This document shows positions 26,804 through 35,465 of a stretch of DNA of 64,000 nt, in pieces. Source of the DNA: JASGKO01 sp049840595 (lineage in GTDB: Bacteria; Verrucomicrobiota; Verrucomicrobiia; Chthoniobacterales; Chthoniobacteraceae); the NCBI GenBank assembly GCA_049840595.1, contig JASGKO010000006.1, positions 1 through 64,000 on the forward strand, given 5' to 3'. Position numbers and translations under genes: made by a program. Every line of letters begins with the position of its first letter. Position 1 is the stretch's first letter. The notes beneath the pieces are model-generated. The model saw only the letters and a program-made list of their open reading frames with translations. It had not been told where the DNA came from and searched no databases.

Positions 26804-27697
26804 TTAGTCAATCGGCATGCCGGCGGGGCGGTCGGAAAGCTTCGGCGGCGGGGTGGCGTTGGGGCCCTGCGCTTCGGCGAGGACCGGCTGGCCACCTTGC
26901 ACGTCCACGTCGCCCGTGGCGGCTTTCACCAGCCGCGGCGGGTAGTGCAGGGTGGTGTAGGATTTCTGCTCGAAGAGCTCTCCGTTCAAGCCGATGACCG
27001 AGCTGAGGTAGGTCTTGGGGCCGACGAGTTGCAGGACGTGCAATTGATTCTGGCTGTCGAACGTCTTCTGGGGTTCATCCGCGTTGATGAGCCGCCCGAG
27101 CGGGATGGTGCCGTAGATGATGCCGGAGTCGTGATCTTCCACCCGCACGTAGAGCATGTCGTCATCGGGCTGGCGGAAGGCCAGCATCGTCATCGTGCGC
27201 GTGCTGCCCGCGCCATCCGAGCCGGCGGGCACGCCCACCGTCTGCTGCCAGAGCGTGCGGCCATCGGTGACGAGGATCGTCTGCGGCTGCGACGAAAAGT
27301 ATTTGCCCATCCCGGCGAAGAAGATGGAGGTCTGGATGCGATACTGGGCATACTCGTTGGCCGGGTAGAGTTGCAGCACATTGATCGCGCGGGCCACCGA
27401 GGCCCCGGCGGGGATCACCAGCGGGGGCAGGTGATAACCCGGATCCCGCGGCGGGACCAGCGTGTCGTCGCCGGTCTTGATCTGCAGGCTGAACCAGCGT
27501 TCCTGGTCGGTATCCTGCAGGGTGATGTCGCGACCGGCGAGGTTGGTGATGGTGATTTTGGCGATCATCGGCTCGTGAGCCAGAAAGACGTGGCGGGGGA
27601 ACTGCAGGCGCACCTGGAGCTGTGCATGCACGGGGACGGCCACCAGCAGGGCGGTCAACGCCATGAGAAAGGCCAGAAGGGAACGGCGAGTGAACAT
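26804..27697 (-). CDS. Secreted protein of unknown function
   Basis: Protein of 297 residues with signal peptide SLLAFLMALTALLVAVPVHA. The mature protein is beta-rich: LQFPRHVFLAHEPMIAKITI and NLAGRDITLQDTDQERWFSL resemble an immunoglobulin-like or bacterial CopC-like fold used in extracellular adhesion or complex assembly, but I do not recognise a named family. It ends with a Pro-rich tail. Three bases separate its stop from the amidase start, so the two are surely cotranscribed; a role in wall remodelling is only a guess from that. Confidence 0.75.
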   Translation of the reverse strand: MFTRRSLLAFLMALTALLVAVPVHAQLQVRLQFPRHVFLAHEPMIAKITITNLAGRDITLQDTDQERWFSLQIKTGDDTLVPPRDPGYHLPPLVIPAGASVARAINVLQLYPANEYAQYRIQTSIFFAGMGKYFSSQPQTILVTDGRTLWQQTVGVPAGSDGAGSTRTMTMLAFRQPDDDMLYVRVEDHDSGIIYGTIPLGRLINADEPQKTFDSQNQLHVLQLVGPKTYLSSVIGLNGELFEQKSYTTLHYPPRLVKAATGDVDVQGGQPVLAEAQGPNATPPPKLSDRPAGMPID

Positions 27698-27771
27698 GGC
27701 GCGAAAGTAGATTCGGCTTGGCTGGAGCGCAAGCGGCGAGAAAATGAAAGATCGGGGCCGGGCGCCCGCCT

Positions 27772-29844
27772 TTATTTGCTGGGCTGGGCGGGCGGCGTAT
27801 CGCTCACCGTGCGGAAGCCCACGAACTCAAAGGACTGCTCGGGGTAGATATCCGTCGCGCGCCGGGTGACCAGGCAATCCTTGGAATGGTAGGAGCCGCC
27901 CCGGATGATCGGGAACTGATGTTTCTCATCCCAGCTATCCGTCCACTCGCTCACGTTGCCCGCCATATCCATGACTTTATAGGGGCTTTCGTCCCCCGTC
28001 ATGGCATCCACAGGTGACCAGCAGATGTAGCCGTCCACCTTGCCCTTGGAGTCCGGGCCCGGTTGGTCGATGTAGTCCGCATTGCTATTGCAGTTCTTCG
28101 GGTTCCAATCGTTGCCCCACGGGTATTGCAGGCCCAGGGTGCCGCGGGCGGCCTTTTCCCATTCCTGCTCGGTGGGCAGGCGGCGGCCCTTCCACTTGGC
28201 ATAGGCGTAGGCGTCCCACCAGTCCACGTTGAAGACCGGGCAGTTCACGTCGATCGAGACGTAGCGCACGTTGCGGTCCTTGGGCAGCAGCGCGCTGGCC
28301 CGGCCATAAAAGGTGTCCCAATCCTTCGGAATATGCGATTTGCCCGGGGGCTGGTTGGGATGGTCGAACTTCGTCGCCTCGTCCGGATGCGCCTTCAGGT
28401 AGTCGAGGAACTGGTTGGACTGCGCCATCGTTACCTCATACTGGTCGATCCAGAAGGTTTTCAGATTCACCTTCTGGCCCTCCTGATAAATGAACTCGCC
28501 CTCGGGGATCTCGATCATTTTGACAAACTCACGGGCGACGGGACGGAAGAACTTCCAGTAAACCACGCCGGCCACCAGCCAGAGCATGACGAACAGGCCG
28601 ACGATGGAGAGAATGAGGCTGCGCTTCTGTTTCTGCCGCGCCATTTCCACCGCGCGGATGGCGGTGATTTCCTGCTCGCGGATCTTGGCGGCATCCGCCG
28701 GGACCACGCGCGGCTCCAGGGCCTTCACGGCTTGCAGGAGGGCGGGCCACGATTGGAAGCCTTCCGGGCCGCCGGTGATCATGCGCTGCAGCATGGCCTG
28801 GAACCCGGCGTCCTTCGTCTTTCCCCCCGGGAGCAGGGCGAGGATGGTTTTCGCCAGCTCGCTCATTTCGGTCTGCATCTCGGGGGTCTGCTCCGTGGCG
28901 ACCGCGAGATTGACCACGCGGGCGCGCTGGTCCTTGCCGAGGAAGAGGTTGGGGGCGCCGAGCGGTTTGTGGAAAATGCGGTTGGTCGCAAAGTGGGCCA
29001 TCGCCTCGCCGGCGACCTTCACCGTTTTGAGGGCGACCGGCTCGTCGATGGTCGCGCCCTTTTTGATCAGGGCCTGCAGGTTTTCACCGTCCACGTGCTC
29101 GTGGGTGTAGAAGGTATAGCCATTGGCCTCGCCCGCTTCATAGACGGAAAGGATGTGCGGATGCTGCACCGCGGCGCGGGCCCGGGCGTCGGCGACGAAT
29201 TGCATCTTGGCTCCCATGTCATGGTTGAGCGCGGGGGCGAGCACTTTGAGCGCGACCTTGCGTTTCATCGCCGTCTGCATCGCCTCATACAGCGAACTGC
29301 GGTCGCCGTGGGCGAGCTCACGCAAAATTTGATACGCCCCGACCATCGTGCCCGGCTGGAGATCGGTGCCGGGGTTCTGCGGTATCGCCGGAGTAGCGAC
29401 GGGCGTCGCCACCTTGACCACCGGGGTCGCGGTAGGTGGCGCTGGGGTGGCGGTTGGTTGCTCCACCGGTGGTGGCACCATGGCGATGGCCGGAGCGGGT
29501 ACGGCGGCCCTGACCGTCTCCAGCAACTGGGCCGGGTCCACCGGCTTTTGCAGGACGAGATGCCCCTCGGTTTGTGTGGCGTAATCGCTCAGATCATAGC
29601 CGGTGAGAAAAATCGTTTTTACCTGGGGAAACCGCTCCTTGATCGCATCGCGCAGGGTGAATCCATCCGTAGGGTCCATCACCACATCGGTGATCATGAG
29701 CTCGAAGGTGCCCCAGCCTTCCGCGTGCTCCATTGCTTTCTGCCCCGTGGTGGCCACGCGCACCTCGTGTCCCCCCTGGTCCCGCAGGACGGGGAGAAGG
29801 GCTTGAATGATGGAGGAATCATCGTCAACCAGCAGAATTTTCAT
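27772..29844 (-). CDS. Receiver domain - pseudokinase - membrane segment - FGE/sulfatase-modifying-like protein
   Basis: Protein of 690 residues with an unusual architecture. Residues 1-118: response-regulator receiver with acidic pair Asp8/Asp9, phospho-Asp53 (LMITDVVMD), Thr81 and Lys100 (LQKPVD), all intact. 120-165: Pro/Thr/Val linker. 168-375: Ser/Thr kinase fold that keeps Lys200 (VALKVL) but lacks the glycine loop, the HRD Asp (HKPLGAPN around 292-299) and the DFG Asp (VVNLAVA), so a pseudokinase. 409-430: membrane segment (ILSIVGLFVMLWLVAGVVYW). 440-690: formylglycine-generating-enzyme-like domain (IPEGEFIYQEGQ, KGRRLPTEQEWEKAARG, DMAGNVSEWTDSW, RGGSY, FVGFRTV). Start at ATG 29,844 (MKILLVDDD). 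Receiver and kinase fold would face the cytoplasm, the FGE domain the periplasm. Confidence 0.88.
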   Translation of the reverse strand: MKILLVDDDSSIIQALLPVLRDQGGHEVRVATTGQKAMEHAEGWGTFELMITDVVMDPTDGFTLRDAIKERFPQVKTIFLTGYDLSDYATQTEGHLVLQKPVDPAQLLETVRAAVPAPAIAMVPPPVEQPTATPAPPTATPVVKVATPVATPAIPQNPGTDLQPGTMVGAYQILRELAHGDRSSLYEAMQTAMKRKVALKVLAPALNHDMGAKMQFVADARARAAVQHPHILSVYEAGEANGYTFYTHEHVDGENLQALIKKGATIDEPVALKTVKVAGEAMAHFATNRIFHKPLGAPNLFLGKDQRARVVNLAVATEQTPEMQTEMSELAKTILALLPGGKTKDAGFQAMLQRMITGGPEGFQSWPALLQAVKALEPRVVPADAAKIREQEITAIRAVEMARQKQKRSLILSIVGLFVMLWLVAGVVYWKFFRPVAREFVKMIEIPEGEFIYQEGQKVNLKTFWIDQYEVTMAQSNQFLDYLKAHPDEATKFDHPNQPPGKSHIPKDWDTFYGRASALLPKDRNVRYVSIDVNCPVFNVDWWDAYAYAKWKGRRLPTEQEWEKAARGTLGLQYPWGNDWNPKNCNSNADYIDQPGPDSKGKVDGYICWSPVDAMTGDESPYKVMDMAGNVSEWTDSWDEKHQFPIIRGGSYHSKDCLVTRRATDIYPEQSFEFVGFRTVSDTPPAQPSK

Positions 29845-29986
29845 GAGAATGCCGTTGTAAGGGGTGACGGAGAAATAGGCAAGAGCGGGGGAGGGGGGGC
29901 TGAGCAGGAGCGCGGGTGAAGTTTTTTTAAGTTGCATCCGGCATGGGGAGGACGAGCGTTTTTTGAATAGAAAGGAGAATTAAGCG

Positions 29987-30379
29987 ATGCCCACTGAACT
30001 ATCGCAGTTGTCCGAACCGTCCACGACTTCCGCGGGACGTTGCCCGTTGTGCAATACCGAGCTGGATGCGGTCCATCCCAATGAATGCCCGCATTGTGAC
30101 TGGGTAAGAGGCTACCGCCACCGTAAGCTGGAAGGCAACAAGCGCGACAAAATTGCCGCCGTGCTTTCCATAATTCCCGGGGCGGGTCATTACTTCAAAG
30201 GTCACACCCTGGCGGCCTGGCTCTTCCTGCTGGGAACCGTCCCTGCGGCGGGGTTTGCCTTCATGGTTGGCCTGCCTACTATCGGTCTTGGGTTCCTGTT
30301 GCTGCCCGCCTATATCGCGGCGGTCTCGTGGCAGGCCTACTGGCTGGAGGACTGGAAAGACCCACTGGCGCAAACTTGA
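29987..30379 (+). CDS. Zinc-ribbon membrane protein
   Basis: Protein of 130 residues. An N-terminal zinc ribbon has two CxxC pairs (GRCPLCNTEL; NECPHCDWVRG), followed by a basic segment and two membrane segments (TLAAWLFLLGTVPAAGFAFM; LPTIGLGFLLLPAYIAAVS). IPGAGHYFKGH is reminiscent of TM2-domain proteins (turn between two helices). AAAGGAG lies 9 bases before ATG 29987. Divergent from the receiver/FGE gene, 143 bases away. Function unknown. Confidence 0.75.
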   Translation: MPTELSQLSEPSTTSAGRCPLCNTELDAVHPNECPHCDWVRGYRHRKLEGNKRDKIAAVLSIIPGAGHYFKGHTLAAWLFLLGTVPAAGFAFMVGLPTIGLGFLLLPAYIAAVSWQAYWLEDWKDPLAQT

Positions 30380-30457
30380 GGTTGAGCAGGGAGCCGGGAA
30401 AGCGTAGATAAGCACTCCGCTTGTTTTTGAAAAACCCGCAACCCACTCCATACCATC

Positions 30458-31627
30458 ATGCTTAGCGCTGGAATCGTAGGACTGCCGAACGTCGGCAAGT
30501 CCACCCTCTTTAACGCCGTCACCCGCACCCGCAAGGCGCAGGCGGCGAACTATCCTTTCTGCACCATTGATCCGAACAACGGCGTCGTCACCGTGCCCGA
30601 TCCCCGGCTGGCCGTGCTCTCGAAGCTTTCCAGCTCGAAGAAGCTGGTTCCGGCAGCGATTGAATTCGTGGACATCGCGGGCATCGTCAAGGGGGCGAGC
30701 GAAGGGGAAGGTCTCGGCAACCAATTCCTGAGCCACATCCGTGAAGTGGACGCCATCGTTCAGGTGGTGCGTTGCTTCGACAGCTCGGATATTCACCACG
30801 TGAGCGGCACCGTGGACCCGGTGCGCGACATCGAGGTCATCAATACCGAGCTCATCCTGGCCGACATGGCTTCGCTGCAAAAGCGCGCCGATCGCAACCA
30901 GAAAGCCGCCCGCAGCGGTGACAAGGTGGCCAAGGCTGAGATCGCGGTGATCGAAAAGCTCCTCCCGGCGCTGAATGAAGGCAAGCCCGCCAACACGGTG
31001 ACGCTCTCCGACGAGGAGGCCAAGCTCGCCAAGGGCTTCTTCCTGCTCACCTCCAAGCCGACCATTTTCGCCTGCAACGTCGCCGAGAGTGAACTCGCGA
31101 CCGTTACCGCCCTCGTCGAAGCCGCCGGGGATAATGAAGGCATCCCCCCGTCGGACAACGTGGAGCTCACTCCGTCGGCTCGCTACGTGCAGGCCGTTCG
31201 TGATTACGTGCGCGCCCATCTCAATACCGAGGCGATTGTCATCAGTGCCCAGATTGAGAGTGAACTGGTGGACCTTTCCGAAGACGAAGCGACCGAATTT
31301 CTTAAAGATCTCGGCGTCAGTGGTAGTGGAGTCAGTTCCCTTATCCGTGCCGTCTATCACCTGCTCGGCCTCCGAACCTATCTCACGACTGGCGAACAGG
31401 AAACCCGCGCCTGGACCATCCGCGTGGGCGACAAGGCCCCGGCGGCGGCCGGCGTTATCCATAGTGATTTCGAGCGCGGCTTTATCGCGGCTGAAGTCGT
31501 CCATTTCGATGACCTCGTCCGCCTCGGCACCCACGGCAAAGCCCGCGAAGCTGGCAAGCTCCGCATCGAAGGCAAGGAATACGTGGTGCAGGACGGCGAT
31601 GTAATCGAATTCCGCTTTAACGTGTAG
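30458..31627 (+). CDS. ychF: Redox-regulated Obg-like ATPase YchF
   Basis: Universal P-loop ATPase of the Obg/OLA1 group, ribosome- and stress-associated, 389 residues. P-loop GLPNVGKSTLFNAVT near the N-terminus; NYPFCTIDPNNGVV is the switch region; VDIAGIVKGASEGEGLGNQF is G3; the TGS domain closes the protein (LGLRTYLTTGEQETRAW; GKEYVVQDGDVIEFRFNV). The G4 motif differs from NKxD as expected for ATP preference. Complete and intact. Single gene. Confidence 0.97.
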   Translation: MLSAGIVGLPNVGKSTLFNAVTRTRKAQAANYPFCTIDPNNGVVTVPDPRLAVLSKLSSSKKLVPAAIEFVDIAGIVKGASEGEGLGNQFLSHIREVDAIVQVVRCFDSSDIHHVSGTVDPVRDIEVINTELILADMASLQKRADRNQKAARSGDKVAKAEIAVIEKLLPALNEGKPANTVTLSDEEAKLAKGFFLLTSKPTIFACNVAESELATVTALVEAAGDNEGIPPSDNVELTPSARYVQAVRDYVRAHLNTEAIVISAQIESELVDLSEDEATEFLKDLGVSGSGVSSLIRAVYHLLGLRTYLTTGEQETRAWTIRVGDKAPAAAGVIHSDFERGFIAAEVVHFDDLVRLGTHGKAREAGKLRIEGKEYVVQDGDVIEFRFNV

Positions 31628-31629
31628 TT

Positions 31630-31725
31630 TTTCACCGCAGAGGCGCGGAGGCGCAGAGGAAAGGCATTGGACAATTGCGTCTATGCAGTTTTCTCAAAAT
31701 CCTCCGCGCCTCTGTGTCTCTGCGG
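31630..31725. repeat. Dispersed inverted repeat, family D
   Basis: TTTCACCGCAGAGGCGCGGA (31630-31649, continuing GGCGCAGAGG) is mirrored by CCTCCGCGCCTCTGTGTCTC (31701-31720, continuing TGCGG) about 40 bases on. A related copy is at 41035-41065. It occupies the gap after ychF and could end transcription as a hairpin, although no T-tract follows. Confidence 0.7.
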
Positions 31726-31764
31726 TTTACATAGCCAGAACATTGGCTAAGGTTGCGGCCACTC

Positions 31765-33228
31765 ATGTTCAAGGTTGCTGTTTGCTTTCTTGTTTCCGCC
31801 CTCATGGTTGTAATGGTTCGAGCCGATGAACCGGTTTCCCAGGTGAGGAAAAGCTTGGTCCGCATTACCAATACCTTTGTCGATCCCGACTACCGCGTAC
31901 CGTGGAATGGCGGGGCGATGAATGGCGCGCTCGGCACCGGCTTCGTCATCAATGGCTCGCGGATCATGACGAACGCACACGTCATCAGCAACACCCGCTT
32001 CCTCACCGCCGAGCGCGAGAACGATCCCAAGAAATACGTCGCCCACGTCGAATTCGTCGCCCACGACTGCGATCTCGCGGTGCTGAAGGTGGACGACGCG
32101 AATTTCTTCAAAGGCATGGTCCCGCTCGATTTCGGTCCGCTGCCGGAAATTGAAAGTGCGGTGTCGGTCTTCGGTTACCCGATTGGTGGCGACCGGCTCT
32201 CGGTCACTCGTGGCATCGTTTCCCGCGTCGATTTCCAACTCTACACCCACTCCGGGGTCGATTCCCATCTCGCGGTTCAGATCGATGCTGCGATCAATCC
32301 CGGCAACAGCGGCGGCCCTGTGCTGCAAAACGGGATGGTCGTCGGCGTGGCCTTTCAGGGCTACAGCGGCGATGTGGCGCAGAATACCGGCTACATGATT
32401 CCCACCCCGGTCATCCGCCGCTTTTTGAAGGATATCGAGGACGGCCACTACGATCGCTATATGGACCTCTCGATGGGCACCTTCAATTTGCAGAATCCCT
32501 CGCAGCGAGCCGCCCTCGGGCTGCCCGATGACGTTACCGGCGTGATGGTCAGCGACGTCCAGGCCGGCGGCGTTTCCCAGGGCCAGCTGGAGATCGGTGA
32601 CGTATTGCTCAGCATCGACGGGCATCCGATCGAAAGCGATGGCACGGTGAATCTCGACGGCTCGCAGGTGCTCATGTCCGAGGTGGTCGAACGCAAGTTC
32701 AAAAACGACCTCGTGAAGCTCGGCCTCCAGCGTGCCGGGCAGAAGAAAGACGTCACGATCAAGCTGGCCGAGGCGTGGCCCTACAACCTCCAGGCCAGCG
32801 AATACGACCACCTGCCGCGGTATGTGCTTTTTGGCGGGCTGCTCTTCCAGCCGCTTTCCCGCGATTTTATGGATGCCTACCAGCCTGATGATCTGCGGCT
32901 TCGCTATTTCTACGACTATTACATTAGCGACCAGCTTTACCTCGACCACCCCGAGGTCATTGTGCTCAGTGCCATCCTGCCCGATCCGATCAACGCCTAC
33001 CTCGGCGATTTTCAGAACGGCATCCTCGACGAAGTGAACGGCACAAAAATTCGCACGCTCAAGGACGCGGCCTCCGCCTTTGCCAAGCCCGCCGATGAAT
33101 ACGTGATCAAGCTGCTCGGCCAGGGCCGCCCGCTGGTGCTGGAAGCCGCCGCCGTGAAAGCCGCGCACGATCGCATCCTCACCCGCTATCACGTGCCCGG
33201 CGAACAAAACCTTGGAGACAACCAATGA
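31765..33228 (+). CDS. Deg/HtrA-type serine protease with PDZ domains
   Basis: Exported 487-residue protease. Signal peptide VAVCFLVSALMVVMVRA; trypsin-like domain with His72 (IMTNAHVISN), Asp103 (DCDLAVLKVD) and Ser182 (INPGNSGGPVLQ). A PDZ domain follows (MVSDVQAGGVSQGQLEIGDV), then a long C-terminal region with a second PDZ-like motif (LDEVNGTKIRTLKDAASAFA). The architecture resembles plant Deg9/Deg10-type rather than E. coli DegP. Its stop overlaps the start of the following paralogue (ATGATG). Start ATG 31,765 gives the signal peptide directly. Confidence 0.9.
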   Translation: MFKVAVCFLVSALMVVMVRADEPVSQVRKSLVRITNTFVDPDYRVPWNGGAMNGALGTGFVINGSRIMTNAHVISNTRFLTAERENDPKKYVAHVEFVAHDCDLAVLKVDDANFFKGMVPLDFGPLPEIESAVSVFGYPIGGDRLSVTRGIVSRVDFQLYTHSGVDSHLAVQIDAAINPGNSGGPVLQNGMVVGVAFQGYSGDVAQNTGYMIPTPVIRRFLKDIEDGHYDRYMDLSMGTFNLQNPSQRAALGLPDDVTGVMVSDVQAGGVSQGQLEIGDVLLSIDGHPIESDGTVNLDGSQVLMSEVVERKFKNDLVKLGLQRAGQKKDVTIKLAEAWPYNLQASEYDHLPRYVLFGGLLFQPLSRDFMDAYQPDDLRLRYFYDYYISDQLYLDHPEVIVLSAILPDPINAYLGDFQNGILDEVNGTKIRTLKDAASAFAKPADEYVIKLLGQGRPLVLEAAAVKAAHDRILTRYHVPGEQNLGDNQ

Positions 33229-34763
33229 TGATCCGGCCTCTATTTACCATCCTCACCGGCCTGGCCGTGCTCACTGTCAGCGCCACCGCCAAGCCGCCGA
33301 AGAAAGCCGCTATCACGCCGCAACCCGCGCCGACGCCCAGCGTCGTCACCGCGGTGAAGGATGCGGACGCACCGCAGTCCATCATTCGCGTGGAAGTCAC
33401 CGCGCAACCGCTGGGATTTCACCACCCGTGGTCAAAGAAGGCCCCCGAGAGCCGCAGCGGCATGGGGGCCGTGCTGGCAAATGGCGAGGTGCTCGTCACC
33501 GGCGACCTGATTGCCAATGCGAACTACGTGGAATTCGAGCGCGCCGAGACTGGCGAACGCATGGCGGCCGAGGTGGACGTCGTCGATTACGAGGCCGATC
33601 TCGCCCTCTTGAAACCTGCCGATCCCGCCTTTCTCAAAAATCTCCAGCCGCTGGAAATTGGTGACGCCAAGGTGGGTGACCGCGTGGACGTGCTGCAACT
33701 TGAGGCCACCGGTGCGCAGGTCGAGACCGCCGCGCTAGTCACCACGATTGCGGTCGTTCCTTACACCACCGCAGGCACCCAATTGCTCGCCTATCGGTTG
33801 TCCTCCTCGCTGCAATACCGCGATGGTAGTTTCACCCTGCCGCTGCTGCATGGGGAAAAGCTCGCGGGTCTGCTGATGCGCTATGATTCACGCGCGCAGA
33901 CGATTGATGCCATTCCCGCGCCGGTCATCCGCCACTTCCTCGCCGCCGCGAAGAAGCAGCCCTACGTTGGCTTCCCGCGCGCCGGGCTCGGTTTCGCTCC
34001 CTTCCGCGATCCCCAGCTTCGCCACTACGCGGGCGCCAACGACAGCCCGGCAAGTGGGGGCGTTTACCTCACCTCCGTCGAGCCCGGTGGGCCGGCCGAC
34101 CAGGCGGGGATCAAGCCCGGCGACGTCCTCCTTTCTATCGGCGGCAACGCCGTGGATGCCGATGGTAACTATCGCGACCCGCAATACGGCAAGCAGGCCA
34201 TCCAGTACCTCATTTCCATGGCCACCTCCGGCTCCAGCCTACCGGTGAAGCTCCTTCGCGCGGGCAAGCCAGTCAGCGTCACCCTCACCGTCCAGCACCG
34301 CTCCGCCGCGGACTACGTGGTCGAGCCCTATATTATCGATCAAGCGCCCAAATTTTACGTCGTCGGTGGTCTTGTGCTCCAGGAGCTCTCCCGCCAGTAT
34401 TTGAAGGAATGGGGCGCCGGTTGGGAAAAGAAAGCCCCCGAGAAGTTCGTTTATATGGATCGCTTTCAGGACGACGTTGCCACCAGCGGGCGCAAGAAAA
34501 TCGTCTTCCTCAGCCAGGTCCTCCCGACCCCGCTCACCATCGGCGACGACCAGCTCAGCGGCACCACCGTCACCAAGATCAACGACCATCCCATCACCAG
34601 CCTAGCCGACGTTCCCGCCGCCTTGGAACACCCCATCAACGGCTTCCACAAAATCGAATTCGCCGAGTCCCCACACCTCCTCTACCTCGACGCCACTCAG
34701 ACCCAGGCCATAGAGCCCGCGCTGATGCGGAACTATGGGCTGCCCGCGATCAAGAGTTTGTAG
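33225..34763 (+). CDS. Catalytically dead Deg-like paralogue (pseudoprotease)
   Basis: Exported protein of 512 residues sharing the layout of the gene before it: protease-like domain, a PDZ domain (LTSVEPGGPADQAGIKPGDV), and a C-terminal region (GGLVLQELSRQYLKEW; TVTKINDHPITSLADVPAAL). The catalytic His position reads VTGDLIANAN, the Asp is kept (YEADLALLK, about residue 125), and the NSGGP position reads DGSFTLPLLHG, so the nucleophile appears replaced by Phe. The fold is kept but hydrolysis is not expected. The 4-base overlap with the active protease implies equimolar expression and probably a heteromeric complex. Confidence 0.82.
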   Translation: MMIRPLFTILTGLAVLTVSATAKPPKKAAITPQPAPTPSVVTAVKDADAPQSIIRVEVTAQPLGFHHPWSKKAPESRSGMGAVLANGEVLVTGDLIANANYVEFERAETGERMAAEVDVVDYEADLALLKPADPAFLKNLQPLEIGDAKVGDRVDVLQLEATGAQVETAALVTTIAVVPYTTAGTQLLAYRLSSSLQYRDGSFTLPLLHGEKLAGLLMRYDSRAQTIDAIPAPVIRHFLAAAKKQPYVGFPRAGLGFAPFRDPQLRHYAGANDSPASGGVYLTSVEPGGPADQAGIKPGDVLLSIGGNAVDADGNYRDPQYGKQAIQYLISMATSGSSLPVKLLRAGKPVSVTLTVQHRSAADYVVEPYIIDQAPKFYVVGGLVLQELSRQYLKEWGAGWEKKAPEKFVYMDRFQDDVATSGRKKIVFLSQVLPTPLTIGDDQLSGTTVTKINDHPITSLADVPAALEHPINGFHKIEFAESPHLLYLDATQTQAIEPALMRNYGLPAIKSL

Positions 34764-34888
34764 TCAAGTCGTGGTTGGTGAATTTTGCTAACGCTTATTT
34801 AACGCCATGCCTGTCGCAAATTTTGGAAGAAAGGGGAATGAATGATTAAGAACTCGCTGAGGAGCTTATACGTGACGGACGTTGCTTT

Positions 34889-35374
34889 ATGAAAAGAGCT
34901 CTTTTTATTTTATCGATCTGTCTTCTGTTATTTATCGCGTACAATTTGGGTTCATATTTTGAGGGTTCACAACGCGAATATGAAGATAATCGCCGTTGGA
35001 ATCAATTGATAGCTCTCGATCAGGCTCTTTTTGCTAAAATCACTACACGTCCCAGCAGGCTTGTAACTGGAGACTATGTCTTTGAGATGATTTTTCCGGA
35101 TACGCCAGTGCGGACGCACACCGTTTCATTGACTTTTGTTAACGGCAAATTCGCGCTGCCAAAGAGCACTCTAGCGAAGCCCTCCGATATGGCAGATACT
35201 TTGGAGCAACACGGGAGTGTCGTAACTTGGCGATATGAAGGAGTGCTCTACGAAGGTGATGCAATGTTCGTAGGCATTATTGATGGAAATACAATTTGGG
35301 GTCGCGTCTATGGATTTAATCCCGAAAAGGAATCAATCGGTGAATGGCGAATTTACCCCGTGCAAACGAAATAA
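34889..35374 (+). CDS. Hypothetical exported protein of low GC content
   Basis: Protein of 161 residues with an N-terminal membrane or signal segment (ALFILSICLLLFIAYNLGSY) and a beta-rich remainder (YVFEMIFPDTPVRTHTVSLT; WRYEGVLYEGDAMFVGII). No family recognised. Base composition and codon choice (many A/T-ending codons) are visibly unlike all neighbours, suggesting recent acquisition. The 125 bases before it are also AT-rich and hold no gene. Confidence 0.65.
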   Translation: MKRALFILSICLLLFIAYNLGSYFEGSQREYEDNRRWNQLIALDQALFAKITTRPSRLVTGDYVFEMIFPDTPVRTHTVSLTFVNGKFALPKSTLAKPSDMADTLEQHGSVVTWRYEGVLYEGDAMFVGIIDGNTIWGRVYGFNPEKESIGEWRIYPVQTK

Positions 35375-35465
35375 ACGATTATGAAGATTGAGCGGCCTTC
35401 GCTTCGCTGAATCGCCCCGCGTTCTTGAATTGAGTTGAGTAGGCTTTTCTGTTTTAGGTTAGCGG

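Noticed and set aside
28063..29919. Long plus-strand open frame opposite the receiver/FGE gene
   Set aside because: It lies antisense to a well-supported gene and has repetitive His/Arg/Gly-rich content typical of GC-rich antisense frames. The same applies to 6060-7301 and 8431-9750 on the minus strand.
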